From positions 1 to 64,000 of the forward strand of contig NZ_PKQP01000007.1 of the NCBI RefSeq assembly GCF_002887735.1: a DNA stretch of 64,000 nt, given 5' to 3'. Origin of the DNA: Stenotrophomonas bentonitica. Lineage in GTDB: Bacteria; Pseudomonadota; Gammaproteobacteria; Xanthomonadales; Xanthomonadaceae. The translations under genes and the position numbers were made by a program. Position 1 is the first letter of the stretch; every line of letters starts with the position of its first letter. The notes beneath the pieces were generated by a model. That model saw only the letters and a program-made list of their open reading frames with translations, was not told where the DNA came from and ran no database searches. Below, in pieces: positions 16,145-23,871 of the stretch.

Positions 16145-18006
16145 CCCGTCTGCATCCCGCCGCCCGCGGCATGACGCTGGTCCCGCCGCAACAGGTCACC
16201 TTGCAGGGCGTGCTGGGCGATGCCCTGGCAGCCAACCGCAGCGGGCGCCTGAGCACGTTCGTCGTGGATGAGCACAGCGCGCCGATCAGCATCTTCAGCC
16301 AGGCGCACAAGCACCAGAACCACGAGGGCGACTGGTATGGCGAGCACGCCGGCAAGTGGCTCTCGGCCACCGCGCGGGCGGTGGCGCAGGGCGGGCAGCC
16401 GCAGCTGGAGGCCTCGTTGCGCCGCGTCGCCGACTGGTTGATCAGCCAGCAGGACGATGACGGCTACCTGGGCAACTATGCGCCTGAGCGTCGCTTCACC
16501 GTGCCGCAGCCGCCCAAGCCGGAGAGCTGGAACGGCGAGCCGGCGCTGCGCACCTGGGACATCTGGACGCACAGCTACCTGATCCTCGGGTTCCTGGAAA
16601 CGTGGCGCGCGCTCGGCAACGCAGCCTACCTGCAGGCCGCGTGCCGGATCGCCGACCTGTGCTGGCAGGCCCTGCAATCGGGCATCGACATCACCACGCT
16701 GGGCAACCACCACGGCATGTCCGCCACGGTACTGCTGGATCCTGCCGCCGATCTCTATCTGGTCACCGGCGAGCCGCGCTATCTGGCACTGGCCGAATGC
16801 ATCCTGGCGCAGGCCAACGCCAACCCGCGGCTGGCGCTGCTGGACAAGGCGCTGGCTGGTGAGGACGCGGCCTTCATCGCAACCGGCAAGGCCTATCAGC
16901 TCAGCTGGAACCTGGTCGGGCTGGCCAAGCTGTACAAGGCCACCGGGCAAGACGACCATCGCCAGGCGCTGGATCATCTCTGGCACAACATCCGCGAGCA
17001 GCACCTCACGCTGGGCGGCGGGCCGTGGGGTGGGGTGGCGCACCGGTCGCGGGAGGTATTCAACGCGCCGCGCACCTTCTTCCCGCAGGCCTATGTGGAA
17101 ACCTGCTCGGTACTGGCGTGGATGCAGCTCAACCGTGAGCTGCTGGCCATCACCGGCCACGCACGCTACGCCGATGAACTGGAGCGCACCGCCTACAACG
17201 ACCTGCTGGCGGCGATGGCCGCCAATGGCGAGGACTGGTGCTACTACACCTATCCCAACGGCCGGCGCGTGCACACCACGTACTGGCGCTGCTGCAAATC
17301 CAGCGGCGCGATGGCCGTGGAAGAGTTGCCACAAGTCGCCTATGGAATCGCGGCCGATGGTGAGCTGCGGGTCAATCTGTACGGGCCGGGCGAGGCCACG
17401 TTGCTGCACGCGCAGGCCGGTGCAGTGACCCTGCTGCAGGCGACCCGATTCCCCTTCGAGGGTACGGTGACCCTCACCGTGCTGCCCGAGTGCGTCGCCG
17501 AGTTCAGCATCGGCGTGCGGATACCGGGCTGGGCGACGGGCGCACGGATCGAGGTCAATGGACAGCCCGAGGCGGCCGAGGCGGGCGCGGACGGGTTCGT
17601 GCACGTGCAGCGTACCTGGCAGTCCGGCGACACGATCTGCGTGCAACTGCCGATGCAGCCACGCCTGCACCGGGCGGCCAACATCAACGTGCAGGAATCG
17701 CGCGCGCCGGATGGCGCGCCGGTGGCGCAGGAGGTCCTGCGCTGGGAGTACGTGGGGTTGAGCTACGGGCCGCTGGTGTATGCCACCGGCCTGATCGACG
17801 GGTACAAAACCGATGAGACGGTGCGCTTGCCGGACCGGCCACCCTCGCAGTGGCTGCAGGTGGGCGAGGACACGGGCGAGGGCGCGTCGATCACCGTGCA
17901 GCTGGAGTGCCGCGGCCCGCTGACGTTCGAGCCCTACTACCGGTGTGGCGGGCGCGATCACGGCAGCTGGCGGTTGAGCTGGCTGTCGCTGGCGCCGTCG
18001 GGCTGA
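16141..18006 (+). CDS. GH127-like glycoside hydrolase (beta-L-arabinofuranosidase family)
   Basis: The 621-residue protein matches the GH127/DUF1680 family, founded by bifidobacterial HypBA1, which removes beta-L-arabinofuranose using a zinc-bound cysteine nucleophile. The family's zinc site appears conserved: Glu 320 and Cys 322 in VETCSVLAW, and Cys 384 and Cys 385 in YWRCCKSSG. The alpha/alpha-barrel is followed by beta domains. There is no signal peptide, so hydrolysis should occur in the cytoplasm on an imported glycoside. The ATG overlaps the previous stop (ATGA). An internal Met ten residues on is possible. The family also has members with other specificities, so arabinose is a suggestion only. 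Confidence 0.85.
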   Translation: MTRLHPAARGMTLVPPQQVTLQGVLGDALAANRSGRLSTFVVDEHSAPISIFSQAHKHQNHEGDWYGEHAGKWLSATARAVAQGGQPQLEASLRRVADWLISQQDDDGYLGNYAPERRFTVPQPPKPESWNGEPALRTWDIWTHSYLILGFLETWRALGNAAYLQAACRIADLCWQALQSGIDITTLGNHHGMSATVLLDPAADLYLVTGEPRYLALAECILAQANANPRLALLDKALAGEDAAFIATGKAYQLSWNLVGLAKLYKATGQDDHRQALDHLWHNIREQHLTLGGGPWGGVAHRSREVFNAPRTFFPQAYVETCSVLAWMQLNRELLAITGHARYADELERTAYNDLLAAMAANGEDWCYYTYPNGRRVHTTYWRCCKSSGAMAVEELPQVAYGIAADGELRVNLYGPGEATLLHAQAGAVTLLQATRFPFEGTVTLTVLPECVAEFSIGVRIPGWATGARIEVNGQPEAAEAGADGFVHVQRTWQSGDTICVQLPMQPRLHRAANINVQESRAPDGAPVAQEVLRWEYVGLSYGPLVYATGLIDGYKTDETVRLPDRPPSQWLQVGEDTGEGASITVQLECRGPLTFEPYYRCGGRDHGSWRLSWLSLAPSG

Positions 18007-18105
18007 CGTCCCGGCGGTGTTCGGCGGCGGTGGCGCCGCCGACGCCGCAGCGTGCTTTTTGTCCACCCAGAACATACCCACACGATCTGTTTCTTCCCGT
18101 TGGCC

Positions 18106-18122
18106 AGGAGGAAACTTCCATC
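18106..18122 (+). promoter_or_regulatory. perfect Shine-Dalgarno AGGAGG eight bases before an in-frame ATC
   Basis: AGGAGG at 18106-18111 is the strongest ribosome binding site in this block. Eight bases later lies ATC (18120-18122), in frame with the CoA-transferase gene, while the first ATG is 24 bases further on. Either ATC is a rare near-cognate start, or an ancestral ATG has mutated, or the sequence is in error. Confidence 0.45.
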
Positions 18123-18143
18123 AAGGTATCGAGTGTATTGACC

Positions 18144-19334
18144 ATGACCGGAAGCAACCCCAGTTCTCCATTCGCCATCGCACAGCGGGAAGGTGCCACC
18201 GGGCCGTTGAGCGGCATTCGGGTGCTGGATCTGAGCGCCTACATTGCCGGCCCCTACGGCTGCACGCTGCTGGCCGACCAGGGCGCGGAGGTGATCAAGG
18301 TGGAGCCGCCGGTCGGCGACAACCTGCGGCGCTATCCCTCCACGCTGGAGGCCGAGAGCCGCGCATTCCTCGGCGTGAACCGCTCCAAGCGCGGCGTGGT
18401 GCTGGACCTGAAACAGCCTGACCAGCGTGCGGTGCTGATGCGCCTGGTGCGCGAGGCGGACGTGCTGGTGCACAACTTCCGGCCGAGCGTGCCGGTACGC
18501 CTGGGCATCGATTTCGAGAGCCTGCACAAGCTCAACCCGCGCCTGGTGTATTGCTCGGTCACCGGCTACGGCGAGCAGGGGCCGTTGAAGGAGAAGGCAG
18601 GGTACGACCAGGTGCTGCAGACCATGACCGGCATGTGCACGATGCAGGGCAAGGCGGGCGGCGCCCCGGAGATCCTGTACGGCTCGGTGGTCGATTACTA
18701 CGCTGCCGCGCTGGTGGCGGCCGGTGTGTCATCGGCCCTTTACGAGCGCGAACGCAGCGGCGAAGGCCAGTTCGTGGGTGTGTCGCTGCTGCGCAGTGCG
18801 CTGACGATGCAGTCGGCGCGGATGGTCTGGGCGGAGGGCGAGCCGGCGGCAGTGGGCCGCGATATGCGCTCAGGCGGTGTCACCGGCATCCATCCCACCG
18901 CGGATGGATACCTGTACATCTCGGCCAATACCCCGCGCTTCTGGCAGGCATTGTGCGAGCGGATCGGGCGGCCGGAACTGGCGGCCGACGCGCGCTACGA
19001 CACGGTGCGCAAGCGGGCTGCGGAGGCCGAGATACTGTTGCCGCAGTTGCACGCCGCGCTGGCCACGCGCAGCGCGCTGGCGTGGGAGGCGTTGTTCGGC
19101 GAAGAGGTGCCGTGCGCGGCCGCGCGCCAGGTCGAGGACATGTTCGACCATCCACAGGTGCAGGCCGAGCAGATGGTCACGTCGCTGCCGCACCCGCTGT
19201 TGGGCAGCTACCGCGGCATCACCCGGCCGATCGTGTTCGGCCGCACACCCGGCCCGGAGCCGTTCGCCGCGCCGGTGTTCGACCAGGACACGGCGGCGGT
19301 CAGCGCGCTGCTCGACGCGTGCTCCGATGACTGA
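18144..19334 (+). CDS. CaiB/BaiF family CoA-transferase (class III)
   Basis: The 396-residue protein is a type III CoA-transferase. These enzymes move CoA between a donor thioester and a carboxylic acid through an aspartyl intermediate. The N-terminus [31 protein letters not shown] and the region VLVHNFRP are diagnostic. The catalytic Asp is residue 184 in [11 protein letters not shown]. The annotated ATG is the first canonical start, but a strong AGGAGG points to an ATC eight codons upstream. It lies 138 bases after the GH127-like gene and 16 bases before tal. It would activate the acid freed from the glycoside for cleavage by the CitE-like lyase at 4772. Substrates are not known. Confidence 0.85.
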   Translation: MTGSNPSSPFAIAQREGATGPLSGIRVLDLSAYIAGPYGCTLLADQGAEVIKVEPPVGDNLRRYPSTLEAESRAFLGVNRSKRGVVLDLKQPDQRAVLMRLVREADVLVHNFRPSVPVRLGIDFESLHKLNPRLVYCSVTGYGEQGPLKEKAGYDQVLQTMTGMCTMQGKAGGAPEILYGSVVDYYAAALVAAGVSSALYERERSGEGQFVGVSLLRSALTMQSARMVWAEGEPAAVGRDMRSGGVTGIHPTADGYLYISANTPRFWQALCERIGRPELAADARYDTVRKRAAEAEILLPQLHAALATRSALAWEALFGEEVPCAAARQVEDMFDHPQVQAEQMVTSLPHPLLGSYRGITRPIVFGRTPGPEPFAAPVFDQDTAAVSALLDACSDD

Positions 19335-19350
19335 TGCCCAGGAGCTCTCC

Positions 19351-20307
19351 ATGACGTCGCTGTCCAAACTCTCCCAGCTGCGTGATCTGTCCGTGGTGGT
19401 TGCCGATACCGGCGACTACGAGGCGATCAAGCGCTTGAAGCCGGTCGACTGCACGACCAACCCCACCCTGGTGAAGAAAGCGCTGGACCTGCCGGTATAC
19501 GCCGATCTCATCGAGGGCGCGCTGGCCTGGGGCCGCGAGCAGGCGGGCGAGCGCGAGACCATCGTGCACGCGGTGGCCGATCGCCTGACCGTGGGCGTGG
19601 GCACCCTGCTCAGCACCCTGGTGCCGGGCCGGGTCTCGACCGAGGTCGATGCCGACCAGGCGCACGACACCGCGGCCACGGTGGCCAAGGCGCGTCAGTT
19701 CATCGCCATGTACGACGCGGCCGGCGTGCCGCGCAGCAAGGTGCTGATCAAGATCGCGGCAACCTGGGAAGGCGTGGAAGCGGCACGTCAGCTGCAGGCC
19801 GAAGGGATCGACTGCAATCTGACGCTGATCTTCAATCCCACCCAGGCGCTGGCCTGCAGCGAGGCCGGGGCGTTCCTGATTTCGCCGTTCGTGGGCCGCA
19901 TCCTGGATTGGTACGTGGCCAACGGCCAGGCGCCGGCCAGCATCGATGAAGACCCGGGCGTGGTGTTCGTGCGCGGCGTGTATGCCGAGTTCAAGCGCCG
20001 TGGTTCGCCGACGGTGGTGATGGGTGCGTCGTTCCGTTCGACGGCGCAGATCGAGGCGCTGGCCGGCTGCGATCGCCTGACGATTTCGCCGGACCTGCTG
20101 GAGGCGCTGGACGCCGATCATGGCCAGCTGCCGCGCAAGCTGGTGGCCGGTGCGGCCGAGTCGGTGCAGGTGACGCCGATCGATGCGGCGCGCTTTGCGG
20201 CGGATCTGGCGGCCGACCCGATGGCGACGGAGAAGCTGGCCAGCGGCATCGATGCGTTCGCCAAGGATCTGGACGCGTTGCGGCAGACGATCCGCGCGCG
20301 GTTGTAA
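19351..20307 (+). CDS. tal: transaldolase
   Basis: The 318-residue product is a TalB-type transaldolase, which exchanges dihydroxyacetone units between sedoheptulose-7-phosphate and glyceraldehyde-3-phosphate in the pentose phosphate pathway. Conserved segments include [25 protein letters not shown] and the Schiff-base lysine 134 in [22 protein letters not shown] and GASFRS near the C-terminus are also typical. The length is normal. AGGAG lies before the ATG, 16 bases after the CoA-transferase gene, so they are co-transcribed. In this context it would take pentose phosphate made by the kinase into central metabolism. It may also be the main housekeeping transaldolase, because no second copy is visible here. 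Confidence 0.93.
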   Translation: MTSLSKLSQLRDLSVVVADTGDYEAIKRLKPVDCTTNPTLVKKALDLPVYADLIEGALAWGREQAGERETIVHAVADRLTVGVGTLLSTLVPGRVSTEVDADQAHDTAATVAKARQFIAMYDAAGVPRSKVLIKIAATWEGVEAARQLQAEGIDCNLTLIFNPTQALACSEAGAFLISPFVGRILDWYVANGQAPASIDEDPGVVFVRGVYAEFKRRGSPTVVMGASFRSTAQIEALAGCDRLTISPDLLEALDADHGQLPRKLVAGAAESVQVTPIDAARFAADLAADPMATEKLASGIDAFAKDLDALRQTIRARL

Positions 20308-20435
20308 GCGCGCATGGCTGGATGGCTGCGGCCTGAACGCCGCCGCTGGCGTTGACGTGGCGTGGACGCAACTTCACCCGGGCTTGCCGCCGGCAGGCAG
20401 ACACTCGGGCCATGTTCCATAAACAGGGATCGACC

Positions 20436-20798
20436 ATGAAGACGAGCTTCCGCGTGTTGTGCCTGGGCAGTCTGCTCGCCGTATCGGCCGTTGCCGGCGC
20501 CCAGACCTATGGCCCCAAGGACGAGGGACGCCGCTTCAACGACGGCAGCAAGGTGGTGTGCCACAACGTCGAGGTCCAGCGTAATTCCAAGGATCCCAAC
20601 CGCATCACCGGCACCGCGACCGGCGCGGTCGTGGGTGGTCTGCTGGGCAACCAGGTGGGTGGCGGCAACGGCAAGAAGCTGGCGACGGTTGCCGGTGCCG
20701 TGGCTGGTGGTGCCGCAGGCCGCCAGATCCAGGGCAACCAGCAGTCCAAGAATGGTGATCGCGTGGTTGAGCGTCGCTGCGAACGTCAGTACCGCTGA
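20436..20798 (+). CDS. secreted glycine-zipper protein
   Basis: The 120-residue product has a signal peptide (MKTSFRVLCLGSLLAVSAVAGA) and then a glycine-zipper segment of the Rick_17kDa/2TM type: TGAVVGGLLGNQVGGGNG and AGAVAGGAAGRQIQG at about residues 65-105. Two cysteines (VVCHN and RRCER) may pair. Related proteins such as SlyB sit in or near the outer membrane and help envelope stability. It lacks the lipobox cysteine of the lipoprotein members. AGGGA precedes the ATG. It stands alone between tal and a convergent TetR gene, with a bidirectional terminator downstream. Confidence 0.8.
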   Translation: MKTSFRVLCLGSLLAVSAVAGAQTYGPKDEGRRFNDGSKVVCHNVEVQRNSKDPNRITGTATGAVVGGLLGNQVGGGNGKKLATVAGAVAGGAAGRQIQGNQQSKNGDRVVERRCERQYR

Positions 20799-20843
20799 TC
20801 AAGCGCCGCCCACTGCGCTGCAGTTGCGGCGGGCAACAGGATC

Positions 20844-20878
20844 AAAAATGACGGCCCGGTGGGTCGTCATTTTTTTTT
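20844..20878. terminator. bidirectional terminator between convergent genes
   Basis: AAAATGACG and CGTCATTTT form a stem around GCCCGGTGGGT, with nine T's on the right and A's on the left. It serves the glycine-zipper gene on the + strand and the TetR gene on the - strand. Confidence 0.85.
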
Positions 20879-20899
20879 GTGCGCGGCCCGCAGGCCGGA

Positions 20900-21562
20900 T
20901 CAGCGCAGCGGCGGACTGCCCGCCAACGTGCGCGCCCCGGTGATGATCATCCGCAGCATCTGGGTCAGCTGCTCGATCAGTTCCGGATCCTTCTCCGGCG
21001 GCAGGTCAACCGCCGTCGCACCCATCGCAAACACCAGCCGGGTAATCGCCTTGGAGGCCAGGGCCGGTTCATGCAGCCGCGCGCCGTCGGCGGCCGCCAG
21101 GCGGATCAGGTCGACCCGCAGTTCGTCTTCGAAGTAATTCAGTTCGCGATCCACCGCATGCTTGAACGCATCCGAGCCGGCCGTGCCTTCGCGCAGCAGG
21201 ACATGGAGCAGGCGGTCATCGGCGCGCAGCTGCTCCATGAAGGTCTCCACCGACAGGCGGATCACGCTGCGGTCGGAGGAGGCGGCGCGCTGGCGCGCCT
21301 CGCCGATGATCGTGCGCAGTGAGCGCCCGGCCAGGTCGATCAGGGCCACGGTCAGCTCGTCCATGTCGCGGAACTGCCGGTAGAACGAGTTCGGGGCGAT
21401 CCCGGCTTCACGCGCGACCTCGCGCAGGCTCAACGTGGAGACGCTGCGGTGCGGGCCGATCAGGGCCAATGCCGCGGCCAGCAGATCCTCGCGGGAGATG
21501 GAGGCTTTGCGCGCGGGATGGGCGTCGTCGGAGGCGGGCAGGGGCAGGTCTGGGGAGGTCAT
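20900..21562 (-). CDS. TetR-family repressor, DesT/FabR-like
   Basis: The 220-residue regulator has the N-terminal helix-turn-helix LSLREVAREAGIAPNSFYRQF and a ligand domain resembling FabR of E. coli and DesT of Pseudomonas, which sense the unsaturated-to-saturated acyl ratio. It is divergent from an oxidoreductase-desaturase pair, the same arrangement as desT-desCB in Pseudomonas. A strong palindrome lies in the intergenic region. It should repress the pair when unsaturated acyl groups are abundant. The start is uncertain: ATG at 21562 is used here, but a TTG six codons upstream is also possible and neither has a good ribosome binding site. Confidence 0.85.
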   Translation of the reverse strand: MTSPDLPLPASDDAHPARKASISREDLLAAALALIGPHRSVSTLSLREVAREAGIAPNSFYRQFRDMDELTVALIDLAGRSLRTIIGEARQRAASSDRSVIRLSVETFMEQLRADDRLLHVLLREGTAGSDAFKHAVDRELNYFEDELRVDLIRLAAADGARLHEPALASKAITRLVFAMGATAVDLPPEKDPELIEQLTQMLRMIITGARTLAGSPPLR

Positions 21563-21609
21563 CAGGGGCAGCGGGGTCAAGTCCCTGAATCATAGCCCGT
21601 CCCGGCAAT

Positions 21610-21633
21610 ATACAACTGTATACACAGTCGTAT
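21610..21633. promoter_or_regulatory. 24-bp inverted repeat, candidate DesT-like operator
   Basis: The core ACTGTATACACAGT pairs ACTGT with ACAGT, and the palindrome extends outward with ATAC and GTAT. Only a few of the 24 positions break symmetry. It covers the -35 region of a promoter whose -10 is probably TATAGT at 21643-21648, upstream of the oxidoreductase gene, and lies about 50 bases upstream of the TetR gene. Autoregulation and repression of the desaturase operon follow naturally. Confidence 0.7.
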
Positions 21634-21655
21634 GCTCGGCCGTATAGTGCGAAGC

Positions 21656-22729
21656 ATGAGCACCGTCCCGCGCATTGCCGCCCGCCGTCACGCCGCCAGC
21701 CCCCGCCGCTGGGTCCCTGAAGCGCTGTTCGACTTCTGGGGCACCCGTCTGCACCCGCTGTGGACGCTGCGCCGCCCCTTGGCCCGGCTGCTGTCGCGCA
21801 CCGCCGAGAGCGCGGATGCGGTCACCCTGATACTGAAGCCCAACCGCCATTTCCGTGGTCTGCTGCCGGGCCAGCACGTCACCCTCGGCGTCGAAGTCGA
21901 TGGCCGCCGCCTGTCGCGCAGTTACAGCCCGACCGTGCTGGCCGACGGTCGCTTGGCGATCACCGTCAAGGCCATCGCCGGCGGTGCCGTCAGCCAGCAT
22001 CTGGCCCATGCCGCGGCGATCGGTGAGATCTTTGAGCTGGGCCAGGCGTTCGGTGAAATGACCTTGCCCAAGGCCTCTGGCGCGCGGCTGTTGCTGCTGG
22101 CCGCTGGCAGCGGCATCACCCCGATGCGCGCGCTGCTGCGTCAGCTCGATGGTGCCGGCATGCCGGGCCAGGTGGACCTGGTGTATTGGGCACGCCGGCG
22201 TGAGGAAGTCTGTTTCGCCGAAGAGCTGGCCGCGCTGGCGGCGCGCCATCCCTCGTTCACGCTGCACATCGCGCTGACCCGCGACCCGGCGGCACCGGCG
22301 TCGCGTGTGGATGCATTCGCCTTCGCGACGCTGGGCGATCTGAGCACCGCCCGCACTCTGGTGTGCGGCCCGGGTGGCTTCGTCGATGCAGCGCAGGCGC
22401 GGCTGCAGGGCCAGGTCGCGTCGCTGCAGTCCGAGGCGTTCACACCGCCGGTGCTGCCGGATGCCGAAGAGGGCACGGTGCAGGTCGAACTGCGCCGCAG
22501 CGGCCGCACGCTTGCCCTGCCACGCGGCACGTCGCTGCTGCAGGCGCTGGAAGCCGAAGGGCTGCGCCCGGCCAGCGGCTGCCGCATGGGCATCTGCAAT
22601 ACCTGTGTCTGCGGGAAGGTATCCGGCGTCACCCGCCACACCCTGACCGGCGAGCACGCGGCCGAACCGGCCACGCAAGTAAAGCTGTGCGTGAACAGCG
22701 CCAGCACCGACCTGATCCTGGAGCTGTGA
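21656..22729 (+). CDS. ferredoxin-NADP reductase-type electron donor for the desaturase (DesC-like)
   Basis: The 357-residue protein has an FAD-binding barrel (GLLPGQHVTLGVEVDGRRLSR with RSYSP at about residues 63-86), an NAD(P) domain (LLLLAAGSGITPMRALL) and a C-terminal plant-type 2Fe-2S ferredoxin domain. The iron-sulfur cysteines are 309, 314, 317 and 345 (GCRMGICNTC and KLCVNS). It passes electrons from NADPH to the di-iron desaturase encoded next. An in-frame ATG at 21632 would overlap the operator, so 21656 is preferred. The stop is two bases before the desaturase ATG, so the pair is an operon under the TetR repressor. Confidence 0.9.
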   Translation: MSTVPRIAARRHAASPRRWVPEALFDFWGTRLHPLWTLRRPLARLLSRTAESADAVTLILKPNRHFRGLLPGQHVTLGVEVDGRRLSRSYSPTVLADGRLAITVKAIAGGAVSQHLAHAAAIGEIFELGQAFGEMTLPKASGARLLLLAAGSGITPMRALLRQLDGAGMPGQVDLVYWARRREEVCFAEELAALAARHPSFTLHIALTRDPAAPASRVDAFAFATLGDLSTARTLVCGPGGFVDAAQARLQGQVASLQSEAFTPPVLPDAEEGTVQVELRRSGRTLALPRGTSLLQALEAEGLRPASGCRMGICNTCVCGKVSGVTRHTLTGEHAAEPATQVKLCVNSASTDLILEL

Positions 22730-22731
22730 CC

Positions 22732-23865
22732 ATGTCTTCCGTGCACAACCGCGCGCTGTCCCCGGCCGAACTGCAGGCCTTCGGCGCTGAACTCGATGCA
22801 CTGCGCGCGCGCCAGCTGGCCACGCTCGGTGCGCGCGATGCGCGTTACATCCGCCGCGTCGTGGCCGCCGTCCGCTGGACCGGCGTGGCCGGCCGCGCGT
22901 TGCTGTTCCTCGGTGCCTTCGTGCACAGCGTGCTGATCCCGGCGTGGATTGCCGGCGTGGTGATGCTGGCGCTGTCCAAGATCCTGGAAAACATGGAGCT
23001 GGCGCACAACGTCATCCATGGCCAGTACGACTGGATGGGCGATCCGCAGCTGCAGGGGAGCACCTATGAGTGGGACATCGTCGGCACCGCCGACAACTGG
23101 CGCAAGACCCACAACTTCCGCCACCACACCTACACCAACGTGCGCGGGCTGGACGACGATATCGGCTACGGCCTGCTGCGGATCTTCCCCGAGCAGCGCT
23201 GGCGCCCGTTCTACCTGATGCAGCCGGTGGTGGCGGTGGTGTTCGCGCTGCTGTTCGAATGGGGCATCGCGATACAGGACCTGCGCCTGGGTCGCGTGTT
23301 CGCCGGCAAGATGACGCTGCGTCAGCTGGGCGCGCAGTTCCGTCCAGTCGGCCGCAAGATGGGCAAGCAGATGTTCAAGGACTACCTGCTGTTCCCGGCG
23401 CTGGCCGGCCCGTTCTTCCTGCCGGTGCTGCTGGGCAATGTGGCCGCCAACCTGATCCGCAACGTGTGGACCTACGTCATCATCTTCTGCGGCCACTTCA
23501 CCGCCGACGCGGAGACCTTCCCGAAGGAATGCGTGCGCGATGAAAGTCGCGGCCACTGGTACCTGCGCCAGCTGCGCGGCTCGTCCAACCTGACCGGCGG
23601 CAAGCTGATGAATGTCATGTCGGGCAACCTCAGCCACCAGATCGAGCATCACTTCTACCCGGACATCCCGGCCAACCGCTATGCCGCGATCGCCGTGGAA
23701 GTGAAGGACATCTGCGCGCGGTACGGCCAGCACTACAACACCGGTTCGCTGCCGCGGCAGTTCGGCCAGGTGATGTGGCGGATCGTGCGCCATGCCTTCC
23801 CGAGCAAGCCCGGCCGCGCACGGGCACTGCCGGCGGTGGGTGAGGCCAGCCGACAGCCCGGCTGA
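22732..23865 (+). CDS. membrane acyl-CoA / fatty-acid delta-9 desaturase (DesB-like)
   Basis: The 377-residue integral membrane enzyme carries the three histidine boxes of di-iron desaturases: HNVIH at residue 92, HNFRHH at 127 and HQIEHH at 302. Hydrophobic segments flank them. It introduces a double bond into saturated acyl chains using oxygen and electrons from the reductase encoded immediately upstream. Pseudomonas DesB acts on acyl-CoA from exogenous saturated fatty acids, and this close arrangement suggests the same. The gene ends seven bases before a convergent TonB receptor gene, with no visible terminator between them. Confidence 0.93.
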   Translation: MSSVHNRALSPAELQAFGAELDALRARQLATLGARDARYIRRVVAAVRWTGVAGRALLFLGAFVHSVLIPAWIAGVVMLALSKILENMELAHNVIHGQYDWMGDPQLQGSTYEWDIVGTADNWRKTHNFRHHTYTNVRGLDDDIGYGLLRIFPEQRWRPFYLMQPVVAVVFALLFEWGIAIQDLRLGRVFAGKMTLRQLGAQFRPVGRKMGKQMFKDYLLFPALAGPFFLPVLLGNVAANLIRNVWTYVIIFCGHFTADAETFPKECVRDESRGHWYLRQLRGSSNLTGGKLMNVMSGNLSHQIEHHFYPDIPANRYAAIAVEVKDICARYGQHYNTGSLPRQFGQVMWRIVRHAFPSKPGRARALPAVGEASRQPG

Positions 23866-23871
23866 GCCCGG

